DNA of 40,806 bases from the NCBI GenBank assembly GCA_024695605.1, contig JAILHW010000155.1, forward strand, positions 1 through 40,806, written 5' to 3'. The stretch comes from Lachnospiraceae bacterium. GTDB lineage: Bacteria > Bacillota > Clostridia > Lachnospirales > Lachnospiraceae. Under the pieces are notes generated by a model. That model was not told the origin of the DNA. It searched no databases and saw only the letters and a program-made list of their open reading frames with translations. Position numbers and translations under genes: made by a program. This document shows, piece after piece, positions 14,545 through 22,466 of the stretch (position 1 is its first letter; every line of letters starts with the position of its first letter).

Positions 14545-17220
14545 TTATATGGTTTCGTTTTCGGGAGGAAATTCCAGGATTTCCTCCTCTTTTATTGCCA
14601 TAGAATCCCCCAGCAGATCAGGATCTGCCTTCAGGGTATTGGTGATGGTCTCATACATGGTCATGATGGTCTCATGGTTTTTTTGCAGCAGTTTTTCATC
14701 TCCATCCTTTGCGGCTGCTTCCGAGGCGGCTGCCAGCTCGGACAACTGCGTAGCACCGATGGATTTGGAGGTGCTTTTTAAGGAGTGTACATAGATGCCG
14801 TAGTTCTCCCAGTCTTTAGTCTCGAAACCGGTTTTCAGATTCTGCGTCTTTTCCTCCGACTCCTCCGCGTAGGCTCTAAGGAGCTCCTTATACATCTGCA
14901 TATCGTTTGCACTGAAGGTAAGGCCCTGGGCTGTATTGACGCCGATGGCTTCCAAAGCTGCCAGGAGTCCGGTGGCATTTGTGTTTGCGGCATCGCCGGG
15001 GGGCTTTGGAGCATTTTCCTGCTTCTGCTTTTCCACCTTTTCCGGAGGAAGGTATTTTTGCAGCATTTTTTCCAGTTCGGCGCCGTCTACGGGCTTCATC
15101 ATATAGTCGGAAAAGCCCAAAGAGATATACCGGTCTTTGGCACCGCTGACCACATCGGCGGTCAGGCAGATGATGGGCGTGTTTTGATTCCTGCCTTTTT
15201 TGGAGTCCCGGATCTGTTTCATGGCTTCGGTTCCGTCCATCACAGGCATACGCTGATCCATCAGGATCACGTCATATTCGTTTTCATCACAAAGCCGGAT
15301 GCTTTCCTGTCCCGTCAGTGTGGTATCGATCTGCATTCCCGTTTTTTTCAACAGATTTTCGATGACAACAATATTCATCTTGGTATCATCCACCACAAGA
15401 ATGCGCGCCTTCGGTGCGTGGAAGGATTCTTTGTAAACGTCGTATTCCTTCACTTCTTCGATGGCCTTTTTGTAATCGCCCAGAGGCGTCATATTTTCGA
15501 TCTTCTGTCTGAGGGTAAAGGAGAATACACTGCCTTCTCCGTAGACGCTCTGTACCTCCAGTTTACTGCCCATCAGCGCCAGGAGACGTACGGTAATGGC
15601 CATACCCAGGCCCGTGCCTTCGATGTTCCGGTTTTTATCCACATCCAGACGCTCAAAGGATTGGAACAGCTTTTCCATATCCTCCTGTCTGATACCGATA
15701 CCGGTGTCCTTCACTTCGTAGTAGATCAGCATACTGCCGTCTTTTTCCTGCTTCTCTTTTGCCTGCATGGTAAAGGTGACTGTACCTTTTTTCGTATATT
15801 TGACGGCGTTGGTCAGAAGGTTGATGATCACCTGGTTGATACGGGTATCATCACCGTTAAGTTCTAAAGGAAGGGTCGGGTCGATACAAAACTCCAGCTT
15901 CAGGTTTTTGGAAGCCGCCCGCTTGGAAATGGCATTCATAAAGTAGGCGATCTGATCACTGACGCTGTAGCGGATGGGCAGAATCTCCATTTTTCCGTCT
16001 TCGATCTTGGAAAAATCCAGGATACCGTTGATGAGTTGGAGCAGGTTGTGTCCGGACTGCTTGATGTTTTGGGAATAGCCCTGGATCTGCTTGTTTTCGG
16101 ATTCCCGCAGGATCATCTCGTTCATGCCGAGGATGGCGTTGATGGGCGTACGGATCTCATGGGACATATCGGCCAGAAACCGGCTCTTGGCACGGCTTGC
16201 TTCGTCCGCAGCCTGTTTTTCCAACCGAAGGACCTGCTGGCGGTATTCCGTTTCCTGCTTGTTGAGCCTGTCCAGTACGCGGGAAAGAAAGATGGCGATG
16301 ATAAAGGCGATCAAAGCTTCAAAAATTGTGGTGATCACGAAGCTTCGCATCAGGGAAGCAACGCCCTCCTGCAGTTCGCTTTGGCTGGTGGCAAAGCATA
16401 CATACCATCCGGTGTTGGTCATTTGGGAGGTAACGATCCCTCTGGTGATGCCGTCATAGTCCTTGACGAACACCATATCATCGGAGTGGGCATTCACCGC
16501 GTTCACCAGATCCTGGTAGGGAGCATCCGGCGCATCCATAATGTAATAAGGAACATCTTCATATTCATAGAACTTGTTGGGATGCACCAGCATTTTCAGG
16601 TTCTGGTCCATCAAAAATGCATAGCTGTTGTTCTGGGTGTTGGCGGAGTTGATGCGGTCCACCAGGGTATCCACAAAGATGTCCGCGGCCAGTACGCCCA
16701 AAAGAGTACCGTCGGAAGAATAGACCGCTTTGGAAATGGTGATGACGGGCCTTCCGGTGTCGGAATCCAGATAAGGAGCGGCGTAGTAGAGCTCCCCGGT
16801 CAGAGCCGAGGTGGTGTACCATTCTCTTTCGTGGACGAAATCCACGGAGCCGTCTGCCAGAAAGTCGGAGGCGCATACCATAAAGTTGTTGGGGTAGGTA
16901 AAATAGACGTCATACACGTAGCCGTTCTTATTGAGCAGCTCATTGCTGTGCTTCAGATATTTATGAAAGGCATCATAGTCCTGGGAGGAGATATTATTTA
17001 CGGCGATCTCTGCAGCCAGCGTATCGATGATCGTGGCATTGGTATTGACCCAGGATGTCAGTTCAAGCGCATACTTCTGCGCAGCAACCTCGTAGTTGTC
17101 CTCAAGCTGCAGTGTCAGGCTCTGTTTTGCTCGCTGGTAGCTGATCAGGGATACCAGAGTAGAGCTTCCCAGAACTACCAGTACGATCATGATTGTCATC
17201 TTGGCGCGTAAACTTTTCAT
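14545..17220 (-). CDS. Hybrid sensor histidine kinase (dCache-HisKA-HATPase-REC-HPt)
   Basis: 891 residues. A first membrane segment (about 8-26), an extracellular double-Cache-like ligand domain (about 35-290) and a second membrane segment (about 298-318) precede HisKA with the phosphoacceptor in MSHEIRTPINAILG (H near 353). An HATPase with N-box NLLTNAVKY and G-box GTGLGMAI follows. A receiver domain starts RILVVDDTKMNIV, with its phosphoacceptor in ILMDQRMPVMDG (near 653). A C-terminal HPt domain carries YVHSLKSTSKS (H near 812). All phosphorelay residues are present, so it can run a full internal relay. The output partner is not adjacent. The start has GAGGT just upstream. It is inserted between sua5 and rpiB, an order usually held by ywlD/ywlE in Bacillus, and has its own promoter. 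Ligand unknown. Confidence 0.93.
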   Translation of the reverse strand: MKSLRAKMTIMIVLVVLGSSTLVSLISYQRAKQSLTLQLEDNYEVAAQKYALELTSWVNTNATIIDTLAAEIAVNNISSQDYDAFHKYLKHSNELLNKNGYVYDVYFTYPNNFMVCASDFLADGSVDFVHEREWYTTSALTGELYYAAPYLDSDTGRPVITISKAVYSSDGTLLGVLAADIFVDTLVDRINSANTQNNSYAFLMDQNLKMLVHPNKFYEYEDVPYYIMDAPDAPYQDLVNAVNAHSDDMVFVKDYDGITRGIVTSQMTNTGWYVCFATSQSELQEGVASLMRSFVITTIFEALIAFIIAIFLSRVLDRLNKQETEYRQQVLRLEKQAADEASRAKSRFLADMSHEIRTPINAILGMNEMILRESENKQIQGYSQNIKQSGHNLLQLINGILDFSKIEDGKMEILPIRYSVSDQIAYFMNAISKRAASKNLKLEFCIDPTLPLELNGDDTRINQVIINLLTNAVKYTKKGTVTFTMQAKEKQEKDGSMLIYYEVKDTGIGIRQEDMEKLFQSFERLDVDKNRNIEGTGLGMAITVRLLALMGSKLEVQSVYGEGSVFSFTLRQKIENMTPLGDYKKAIEEVKEYDVYKESFHAPKARILVVDDTKMNIVVIENLLKKTGMQIDTTLTGQESIRLCDENEYDVILMDQRMPVMDGTEAMKQIRDSKKGRNQNTPIICLTADVVSGAKDRYISLGFSDYMMKPVDGAELEKMLQKYLPPEKVEKQKQENAPKPPGDAANTNATGLLAALEAIGVNTAQGLTFSANDMQMYKELLRAYAEESEEKTQNLKTGFETKDWENYGIYVHSLKSTSKSIGATQLSELAAASEAAAKDGDEKLLQKNHETIMTMYETITNTLKADPDLLGDSMAIKEEEILEFPPENETI
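14564..14593 (+). terminator. sua5 operon terminator inside the kinase 3' end
   Basis: GGAGGAAAT (14564-14572) pairs with ATTTCCTCC (14579-14587), followed by TCTTTT. It lies 37 nt past the sua5 stop but within the last codons of the converging kinase gene. Confidence 0.7.
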
Positions 17221-17254
17221 AGATACCTCACAAAGTGCCGGATGATGGGGGCAG

Positions 17255-17268
17255 GACTATGCATAGTC
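17255..17268 (-). promoter_or_regulatory. Perfect palindrome at the kinase transcription start
   Basis: GACTATGCATAGTC, 14-bp perfect palindrome, seven bases downstream of the kinase -10 box, so covering the expected +1. Operator candidate. Confidence 0.45.
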
Positions 17269-17274
17269 AGAAAT

Positions 17275-17303
17275 ATTATACACAAAGAGAAGGGGTTTCA
17301 CAA
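17275..17303 (-). promoter_or_regulatory. Hybrid kinase promoter
   Basis: Minus-strand TTGTGA (17298-17303) and TATAAT (17275-17280), exactly 17 nt apart. It is back to back with the rpiB promoter only 12 nt away. Confidence 0.75.
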
Positions 17304-17315
17304 GGGGAGCAGGCT

Positions 17316-17344
17316 TTGACAGGGCATGGGGAATGTAGTAAGAT
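17316..17344 (+). promoter_or_regulatory. rpiB promoter
   Basis: TTGACA (17316-17321) and TAAGAT (17339-17344) with 17 nt between. The spacer end and -10 (AATGTAGTAAGAT) are identical to the upp promoter. A leader of about 155 nt follows. Confidence 0.75.
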
Positions 17345-17506
17345 GAGACTGTGAGTTTGCCAAAGCCCAGTGGGATCGAGCACGGAGACATTGCTATCAC
17401 AACACAGTGGGGAACAATCCGTACTTCCACGGCTGGCGACGGAATCATAATATGATAGAATATGCCGTTACATCAAAAATATATCGAAGGACAGGAGGAG
17501 ATACCT

Positions 17507-17935
17507 ATGATAGCGATCGGTAGTGATCATGGCGGATTTGAACTGAAGGAAAAGGTAGTGGCACATTTAAAGGAGCGCGGCTTTGAGGTCAAGGATTTCG
17601 GAACCTATGACAAGGCCTCCTGTGATTATCCGGTATTCGGACGTGCCGTGGCAAAGAGCGTGGCAGCGGGGGAAGCGGAAAAGGGTATCGTGATCTGTAC
17701 CACGGGACTGGGCATTTCCATGACAGCCAACAAGGTAAAGGGCATCCGCTGTGCGGTATGCGCGGATACGGTTTCCGCAAAGCTGACGAGACTGCACAAT
17801 GATGCCAATGTCCTTTCCATGGGAGCCGGAATCATCGGTGAAAATCTGGCGATCTCCATCGTGGATACCTTCCTGGATACGGCATTTTCCGGTGAGGAAA
17901 GACACCAGAGAAGGATCGATCAGATCGAAGAGTGA
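17507..17935 (+). CDS. rpiB: Ribose-5-phosphate isomerase B
   Basis: 142 residues; interconverts ribulose-5-phosphate and ribose-5-phosphate in the pentose phosphate pathway. Opens with the typical IAIGSDHGGFELK. The catalytic Cys is C64 in VICTTGLGISMTANK; the residue after it is Thr where the family usually has Gly (CGTG), a mild variant. HNDANVLSMG carries the conserved His. The start at 17507 follows AGGAGG; the ORF track's extension to 17462 is rejected. It sits in the conserved sua5-rpiB-upp neighbourhood and its promoter resembles that of upp; its product feeds PRPP synthesis. Confidence 0.94.
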   Translation: MIAIGSDHGGFELKEKVVAHLKERGFEVKDFGTYDKASCDYPVFGRAVAKSVAAGEAEKGIVICTTGLGISMTANKVKGIRCAVCADTVSAKLTRLHNDANVLSMGAGIIGENLAISIVDTFLDTAFSGEERHQRRIDQIEE

Positions 17936-17946
17936 TCTGTTTTTTT
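17921..17946 (+). terminator. rpiB terminator overlapping its stop codon
   Basis: CAGATC (17921-17926) pairs with GATCTG (17934-17939), followed by seven T. The stem contains the last codons of rpiB. Confidence 0.7.
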
Positions 17947-17949
17947 GAT

Positions 17950-18180
17950 CTAACGCATGATCTCGGGATTGTCCGTTCGACCAAGCAGATAATCGATGGA
18001 GCAGTTGAAGTGATCGGCAAGTCTGATCAATGTCTGCGTCGGAATGTCCCGCTTTCCGAGCTCATAATTGGAATAGGCAACCTGGGTACAGCCCAGTATG
18101 TTAGCCATCTTTTGCTGCGTCATATCTGCATCCTCGCGAAGATCCCTGATATGACGGTATCTAAGCTGTTCACTGTCCAT
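17950..18180 (-). CDS. XRE-family transcriptional regulator, small
   Basis: 76 residues, essentially one helix-turn-helix domain: MTQQKMANILGCTQVAYSNYELGKRDIP is the Cro/CI-type DNA-binding core, followed by the usual LIRLADHFNCSIDYLLGRTD. The start at 18180 has GGAGGTG five bases upstream. Second of two tandem XRE genes, 23 nt after the first, so probably one transcript. Targets unknown; such small regulators often act on their own promoter. Confidence 0.85.
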   Translation of the reverse strand: MDSEQLRYRHIRDLREDADMTQQKMANILGCTQVAYSNYELGKRDIPTQTLIRLADHFNCSIDYLLGRTDNPEIMR

Positions 18181-18203
18181 CGTACACCTCCAAAACGCTT
18201 TGG

Positions 18204-18446
18204 CTACTCGTCCTTCAGAAGATTCTCGACGGAAACCTGCAGAGCCTTCGCAAAAAAACACAATTCAAAATCCGGTACTACGCGACCGCCGGTTTCTGTT
18301 CTGGAGACGGCTTTCTGCGTCAGATCAAGCCCCAAAAGCTGCAAAGATGAAGCAAGCTGCTCTTGCGACATTTTGGCAGCTTCTCTGTATTTTCTGATAT
18401 TCAATCCCGATATGTTACAACGGTTGTTGTACTTGTATAGCTTCAT
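18204..18446 (-). CDS. XRE-family transcriptional regulator
   Basis: 80 residues. A helix-turn-helix region (MSQEQLASSLQLLGLDLTQK and RTETGGRVVPD) follows a short basic start; the C-terminal part LCFFAKALQVSVENLL is typical of the family. AGGAGAT lies six bases before the ATG. First gene of the tandem pair, placed between rpiB and upp on the opposite strand, an insertion relative to the usual Firmicutes order. It may regulate itself through the palindrome at 18484. Confidence 0.82.
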   Translation of the reverse strand: MKLYKYNNRCNISGLNIRKYREAAKMSQEQLASSLQLLGLDLTQKAVSRTETGGRVVPDFELCFFAKALQVSVENLLKDE

Positions 18447-18483
18447 GCGACATCTCCTGCGAATGTATGGTTTTGAGGGAGTT

Positions 18484-18499
18484 TTTGGAATATCCCAAA
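18484..18499 (-). promoter_or_regulatory. Near-perfect palindrome upstream of the XRE pair
   Basis: TTTGGAATATCCCAAA is a 16-bp palindrome with one mismatched pair, 38 nt before the first XRE start codon and near a TTGTCA box. Autoregulatory operator candidate; prediction only. Confidence 0.35.
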
Positions 18500-18592
18500 G
18501 ATGGATATCCTCATTGACAATAGCAAAAGATGTCTGGCAGAATTATCCCAATGATGACTTATTGGACTAAAAATCCAAAGGCGCCGCCCTTT

Positions 18593-18621
18593 TTGACAGA
18601 ACAGGGCAAATGTAGTAAGAT
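18593..18621 (+). promoter_or_regulatory. upp promoter
   Basis: TTGACA (18593-18598) and TAAGAT (18616-18621), 17 nt apart; near copy of the rpiB promoter. The leader holds a 7-bp hairpin GGAGCTT/AAGCTCC (18631-18650). Confidence 0.75.
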
Positions 18622-18685
18622 AGGCCAAGTGGAGCTTATTGCAAAGCTCCGAAACAGAGAAGGCAATCAGGAGGGTATGAAAACG

Positions 18686-19315
18686 ATGGGAAATGTATTT
18701 ATCATGGATCATCCGCTGATCCAGCACAAGATCGGTTACATCAGAAGAAAAGAAACGGGAACCAAGGATTTCAGACAGACCATCAGTGAGATCGCAGTAC
18801 TGATCTGCTATGAGGCGACCAGACATCTGCCTTTGGAGGACGTGGAGATCGAAACCCCGATCTGCAAGACCACTGTCAAGGAGCTCAAGGGCAAGAAGCT
18901 GGCAGTCGTACCCATCCTGCGTGCAGGTCTTGGTATGGTTGATGGCATCCTGACCCTGATCCCGGCTGCAAAGGTGGGACATATCGGTCTGTACCGTGAT
19001 CCGGTTACCATTGAGCCTGTGGAATACTATTGCAAGCTTCCAGAGGACTGCCAGGAGAGAGAGGTATTCGTGGTAGATCCCATGCTGGCTACCGGCGGTT
19101 CTTCCTCCGCGGCCATCCGCATGCTGAAGGAAAAGGGCTGCAGAAACATCCATTTCATGTGCATCATCGCTGCTCCCGAGGGCATTGAGAGAATGCAGAA
19201 GGATCATCCCGATGTGGATCTTTACATCGGTGCTCTGGATGAAAAGCTGAACGAGCACAGCTATATCGTACCGGGTCTGGGAGATGCGGGCGATCGTATC
19301 TTCGGAACCAAGTAA
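18686..19315 (+). CDS. upp: Uracil phosphoribosyltransferase
   Basis: 209 residues, exactly the usual length, starting [15 protein letters not shown]. Salvages uracil with PRPP to UMP in the cytoplasm. The PRPP-binding loop [11 protein letters not shown] and the GLGDAGDR uracil-binding C-terminus are intact. AGGAGGG precedes two in-frame ATGs; 18686 is chosen by family length, and the ATG at 18677 is too close to the site. The upstream 50 residues of the ORF track overlap the promoter and are not coding. Followed by the dCMP deaminase with a 48-nt gap. Confidence 0.96.
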   Translation: MGNVFIMDHPLIQHKIGYIRRKETGTKDFRQTISEIAVLICYEATRHLPLEDVEIETPICKTTVKELKGKKLAVVPILRAGLGMVDGILTLIPAAKVGHIGLYRDPVTIEPVEYYCKLPEDCQEREVFVVDPMLATGGSSSAAIRMLKEKGCRNIHFMCIIAAPEGIERMQKDHPDVDLYIGALDEKLNEHSYIVPGLGDAGDRIFGTK

Positions 19316-19363
19316 GCCGGATGGGTTGATTTCCGAACACAGAAACCGATATAGGATAAGAGG

Positions 19364-19855
19364 ATGAAGATGAAAAAAAGAGAAGACTACATCTCCTGGG
19401 ATGAGTATTTTATGGGCATTTCCGTTTTGTCGGGAATGCGCTCCAAGGATCCCAATACCCAGGTGGGAGCCTGTATCGTAGGCAAGGACCACCGGATCCT
19501 TTCCATGGGATACAACGGCTTTCCCAACGGATGTGCCGATGAGGATTTTCCCTGGGACCGGGAAGGGGAGGAACTTGAGACCAAGTACCCTTACGTCACC
19601 CACGGAGAGATGAATGCCATCCTCAATTACAGAGGGGGCGGAAATCTGGAGGGAACCACCCTGTACGTTTCCCTGTTTCCTTGTAATGAGTGTGCAAAAG
19701 CCATCATCCAGGCGGGGATCAAAAAGGTGGTTTACGACAGCGACAAATACAATGGTACACCCTCCAATACGGCGGCCAAAAAGATGTTTGACGCTGCCGG
19801 TGTGGAATATCAAAAGTACCAAAGAGCCGGACGGGAGATCCGGATCGAAGTATAA
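19364..19855 (+). CDS. Deoxycytidylate (dCMP) deaminase family protein
   Basis: 163 residues. Zinc-dependent deaminase of the dCMP deaminase/ComEB family, converting dCMP to dUMP for dTMP synthesis. Zinc ligands are H80 in THGEMNAI and C107/C110 in FPCNEC; E82 is the proton shuttle. The family usually has HAE, so HGE is a small variant. The SKDPNTQVGACIV and GYNGFP segments are typical. The start is 19364 or the in-frame ATG at 19370; both have AGG-rich sequence at usable distance. Probably co-transcribed with upp, giving a pyrimidine-salvage pair. Confidence 0.9.
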   Translation: MKMKKREDYISWDEYFMGISVLSGMRSKDPNTQVGACIVGKDHRILSMGYNGFPNGCADEDFPWDREGEELETKYPYVTHGEMNAILNYRGGGNLEGTTLYVSLFPCNECAKAIIQAGIKKVVYDSDKYNGTPSNTAAKKMFDAAGVEYQKYQRAGREIRIEV

Positions 19856-19894
19856 AAATACGAACGACGGCAGACAAAATAGTAAAGGCGGAAC

Positions 19895-21199
19895 ATGATA
19901 GGGCAGACAACCGCAAGTACAAAAAGGAATAAAAAAACCGCTTGGCTGGCACTGTTTATGGTGGCAGCCTTGAGTGTTTCTGCCCTTGCCGAGGAGCCGA
20001 CAGTGGATGTCAGCAACACGGATATCACCAACCTGGTAGGTGGAACCTCCGGGGGCGGTGAGCCGGAGGTCAGTTCACAGCCGGTCTATGATAGCGTGAT
20101 CAGCCGCTATTTTGAACCGACCCAGGAATCCATGACAGCCAAAAAGCTGCAGGATGCCAGAAATGATAAGGCCAATGCCGAAAAGGGACTGACCCAGGCC
20201 AATGACGATCTTGAGGAGCTGGAGACGGAAAGCGATGATGTCAAGACCTATCTGATCCAGGTGGATTCCAAGCTCCAGCAGGCGAACCGGAAGCTTTTGG
20301 AATATGAGGAGCTGGTAGAGGAAAAAGAGCGCAGCATCGAAAATGCCGACAAGCAGCTGAAGGAAACCCGTGAGGCCCAGGAAAAGCGTATGAAAAATAT
20401 GCGCGGCCGCATCAAATACATGTATGAGCAGGGAAGTGAATCCTACATCGATATCCTTTTGACCTCTCGCAGCTTTTCCGACTTTTTGAATAAGGCAGCT
20501 TACTTTGAGAGCATCAACCAGTATGACAGAAAGATGCTGAAGGAATACTCCAAAACACAGGTGAAGGTCAGCGAGCAGGAAACGGAGCTGATCGAACAGA
20601 AGGAGACCCTGGAGGTACTTCGTGAGGAATGCCGGGAAAAAACGGCCGAGGTATATCAGGAGGTGATCGCTGCCAGTGCTTCGCTGAGTCAGTATACGGA
20701 AGAGATCGCCCAGAAGGAAGCCCAGGCGCTGGCCTATGAGCAGGAGATCGCAGAAAAAGAGGATGATATCGCCTTTTTGCAGGAGCAGTATAAAAAAGAG
20801 CTTGCCCTTTCCATGGAATCCGCTTCCATGGGGAGCAGGGATTTGTCGGATGTAGTCTTCGGAAACGGAGATCTGGATCTGATGGCCGCCATCATCGAAT
20901 GCGAGGCAGGCGGTGAGAGCTATACCGGAAAGGTAGCGGTCGGAGCCGTGGTATTAAACCGCGTGCGCAGTCCGAAGTTCCCCAATACCGTTCTGGAGGT
21001 ACTGATGGCGCCGAGACAGTTTTCACCCGTTGGCAGCGGACGGTTTTCCATGGTGCTGGCAAGAGGCGCCAACGCATCCTGCTATCAGGCGGCAGCAGAT
21101 GCCATGGCAGGCGCATCCCCCGTTGGCAACTGCCTGTTCTTCCGTACGCCCATCCCCGGCCTCGTAGGCCAACAGATCGGCGGGCATATCTTCTACTAA
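19895..21199 (+). CDS. Secreted coiled-coil protein with SleB-type cell-wall hydrolase domain
   Basis: 434 residues. A Sec signal peptide (about 1-32, ending SALA-EE), a short linker and a long coiled coil (about 75-310, PcsB/CwlO-like) lead to a C-terminal hydrolase domain of the SleB/CwlJ family (about 325-434). The domain has IIECEAGGESYTGKVAVGAV (candidate catalytic Glu in ECEAGGES) and the final FFRTPIPGLVG-IGGHIFY segment. The coiled coil probably couples activity to a membrane partner such as FtsEX (known for PcsB-type proteins, inferred here). Acts on peptidoglycan outside the cell. It may be read through from upp and the deaminase (39-nt gap) and ends at a strong terminator. Confidence 0.88.
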   Translation: MIGQTTASTKRNKKTAWLALFMVAALSVSALAEEPTVDVSNTDITNLVGGTSGGGEPEVSSQPVYDSVISRYFEPTQESMTAKKLQDARNDKANAEKGLTQANDDLEELETESDDVKTYLIQVDSKLQQANRKLLEYEELVEEKERSIENADKQLKETREAQEKRMKNMRGRIKYMYEQGSESYIDILLTSRSFSDFLNKAAYFESINQYDRKMLKEYSKTQVKVSEQETELIEQKETLEVLREECREKTAEVYQEVIAASASLSQYTEEIAQKEAQALAYEQEIAEKEDDIAFLQEQYKKELALSMESASMGSRDLSDVVFGNGDLDLMAAIIECEAGGESYTGKVAVGAVVLNRVRSPKFPNTVLEVLMAPRQFSPVGSGRFSMVLARGANASCYQAAADAMAGASPVGNCLFFRTPIPGLVGQQIGGHIFY

Positions 21200-21226
21200 G
21201 CAAATTGCATAAGCCGCGCAGAATGT

Positions 21227-21277
21227 AAAAAATCAAGTGCCGGGTATGCTTGCATACCAAGGCACTTGATTTTTTTA
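21227..21277. terminator. Strong terminator after the SleB-type hydrolase
   Basis: A 15-bp stem AAAAAATCAAGTGCC with its complement, then T-rich sequence; the loop holds a second 6-bp hairpin GGTATG-CTTG-CATACC. Confidence 0.9.
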
Positions 21278-21288
21278 TATTCTATGAG

Positions 21289-21332
21289 GCGCCGCAGGCG
21301 CTGGTTCTTGATGAGCGCAGCGAGTCAAGAAC
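21289..21332. repeat. Pair of GC-rich palindromes, possible dispersed repeat
   Basis: GCGCC-GCA-GGCGC (21289-21301) is followed by GTTCTTGA...TCAAGAAC (21304-21332), whose 13-nt interior reads TGAGCGCAGCGAG. There is no T-tract. The style is similar to the palindromes at 5650-5695. Confidence 0.45.
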
Positions 21333-21343
21333 AAAGCGTCCCC

Positions 21344-22000
21344 TTATTTCTCAAACCTCTCCAGATACCCCTGCTTTTCTGCAAAGCTCCCATCATAAAT
21401 CTGCCGAAGTGTCTGATCCACGATCCGAAGAGTCGCAGCAACGCAGTCCTGCGTTAAGAGGCCTTTTTCCAATGCTTCGGAGATCTCGTCCAGATCCACC
21501 ACCTTTACAAACCCGTCGGGGTAGATCAGAATATCTGCCAGAAGATCGGTAACGATCAGGCTCGGAGAAAAGGCGCTGTCCTCTTCCTTTTTGGATTGCT
21601 GCTTCGTCTCATAGAGCCGCATCGCAGTCTCGATGGGATGCAGTATCGCCTCTTTTTCCGAGGCACCAAGCTGATCCGGAACCGGATAGTTATCAAAGCT
21701 GATATCGTAGGGAGCATCTGAAATCTCGGGCTTTTTTCCGCCCTCTGTGAAGCACAGATCCGCCCGGATGATGTCAATATACCAATAGACAAGGGAGTTG
21801 TCCTCCCGGTAGAATTTGCTGACCTTGATGCCGTCATCAAAGAAAAAAGCGGAGATGCCGTGATGGAGATTCTTTTTCGGACGCAGCGCGCTCCAGGTCG
21901 TGATCAGGCAGTCATCGGCAAAGGAGATCATGGTATCGTCCCCCAGCAGGATGCATTCTTTCGGGATCAGTCTGCGGCGATATAAGTCAAAGGGTCTCAT
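21344..22000 (-). CDS. DUF402 domain protein
   Basis: 218 residues. Sequence features (ITTWSALRPKKNLHHGIS, then WYIDIIRADL and YPDGFVKVVDLDEI) fit the DUF402 family, whose studied members include Gram-positive nucleoside tri/diphosphatases; substrate not determinable here. The Asp/Glu-rich DLLADILIYPDGFVKVVDLDE stretch matches the metal-binding part of the family. The start at 22000 has AAGGAGG five bases upstream; the ORF to 22030 is rejected. Cytoplasmic, monocistronic, divergent from the atp operon. Confidence 0.82.
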   Translation of the reverse strand: MRPFDLYRRRLIPKECILLGDDTMISFADDCLITTWSALRPKKNLHHGISAFFFDDGIKVSKFYREDNSLVYWYIDIIRADLCFTEGGKKPEISDAPYDISFDNYPVPDQLGASEKEAILHPIETAMRLYETKQQSKKEEDSAFSPSLIVTDLLADILIYPDGFVKVVDLDEISEALEKGLLTQDCVAATLRIVDQTLRQIYDGSFAEKQGYLERFEK

Positions 22001-22064
22001 AGGCGCCTCCTTGTAATCTGAAGTTTGCAAAGCGTTTGAAAATGCTCTCTCTGAAAACTAGAAT

Positions 22065-22093
22065 ATAATATCGACGGCGGATGCGCAAGATAA
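22065..22093 (-). promoter_or_regulatory. DUF402 gene promoter candidate
   Basis: Minus-strand TTATCT (22088-22093) and TATTAT (22065-22070), 17 nt apart, about 65 nt before the start codon. Confidence 0.5.
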
Positions 22094-22132
22094 AACATTT
22101 TCGGATTCCGTCAGAAAATTTCGGCAACTTCC

Positions 22133-22161
22133 TAGACAGAATCGGGAAAAGTAGGTATAAT
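22133..22161 (+). promoter_or_regulatory. atp operon promoter
   Basis: TAGACA (22133-22138) and consensus TATAAT (22156-22161), exactly 17 nt apart. The first start codon is only eight bases after the -10 box, so the message would have almost no leader. Confidence 0.8.
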
Positions 22162-22169
22162 GGAACAGT

Positions 22170-22466
22170 ATGAAAAAAAATGAGTATGACAGGGGCGTCT
22201 ATCGGTCCCTGGCAATGATCACCCAGTTTGGGATCTATATGATCGTTCCCATCCTGATGTGCGGGGCTCTGGGCCTTTTTTTGGACAAGAAGCTGGGAAC
22301 GGGCTATCTGGCGATTCTTCTGTTTTTCATCGGAGCGCTGGCGGGATTCCGCAATATCTATCTGTATTCCAAGAAGATCTTTTCGGAAGGCGGAAAGAGC
22401 AGAAGAGATCTGGAGCGGGAAAAGAGAAGGGAAGAAAAGGATCAGCAGACAGGACAGGATGTATGA
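22170..22466 (+). CDS. AtpZ/AtpI-family ATP synthase accessory protein
   Basis: 98 residues with two membrane segments (about 16-37 and 45-66) and a highly charged C-terminal tail; matches the small AtpZ-type protein (F0F1-ATPase subunit, putative Ca2+/Mg2+ transporter) that often opens atp operons. The GLFLDKKLGTG loop between the helices is characteristic. There is no Shine-Dalgarno sequence, and the start codon lies eight bases past the -10 box, suggesting leaderless translation. Overlaps the next gene by four bases (ATGA), so the two are translationally coupled. Confidence 0.85.
   Translation: MKKNEYDRGVYRSLAMITQFGIYMIVPILMCGALGLFLDKKLGTGYLAILLFFIGALAGFRNIYLYSKKIFSEGGKSRRDLEREKRREEKDQQTGQDV

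Noticed and set aside
16036-17211. 391-residue plus-strand ORF over the hybrid kinase
   Set aside because: Shadow of the Cache and HisKA regions; the kinase frame is unambiguous.
18443-19822. 459-residue minus-strand ORF over upp and the dCMP deaminase
   Set aside because: Antisense shadow of two well-conserved enzymes; no ribosome binding site or recognisable domain.
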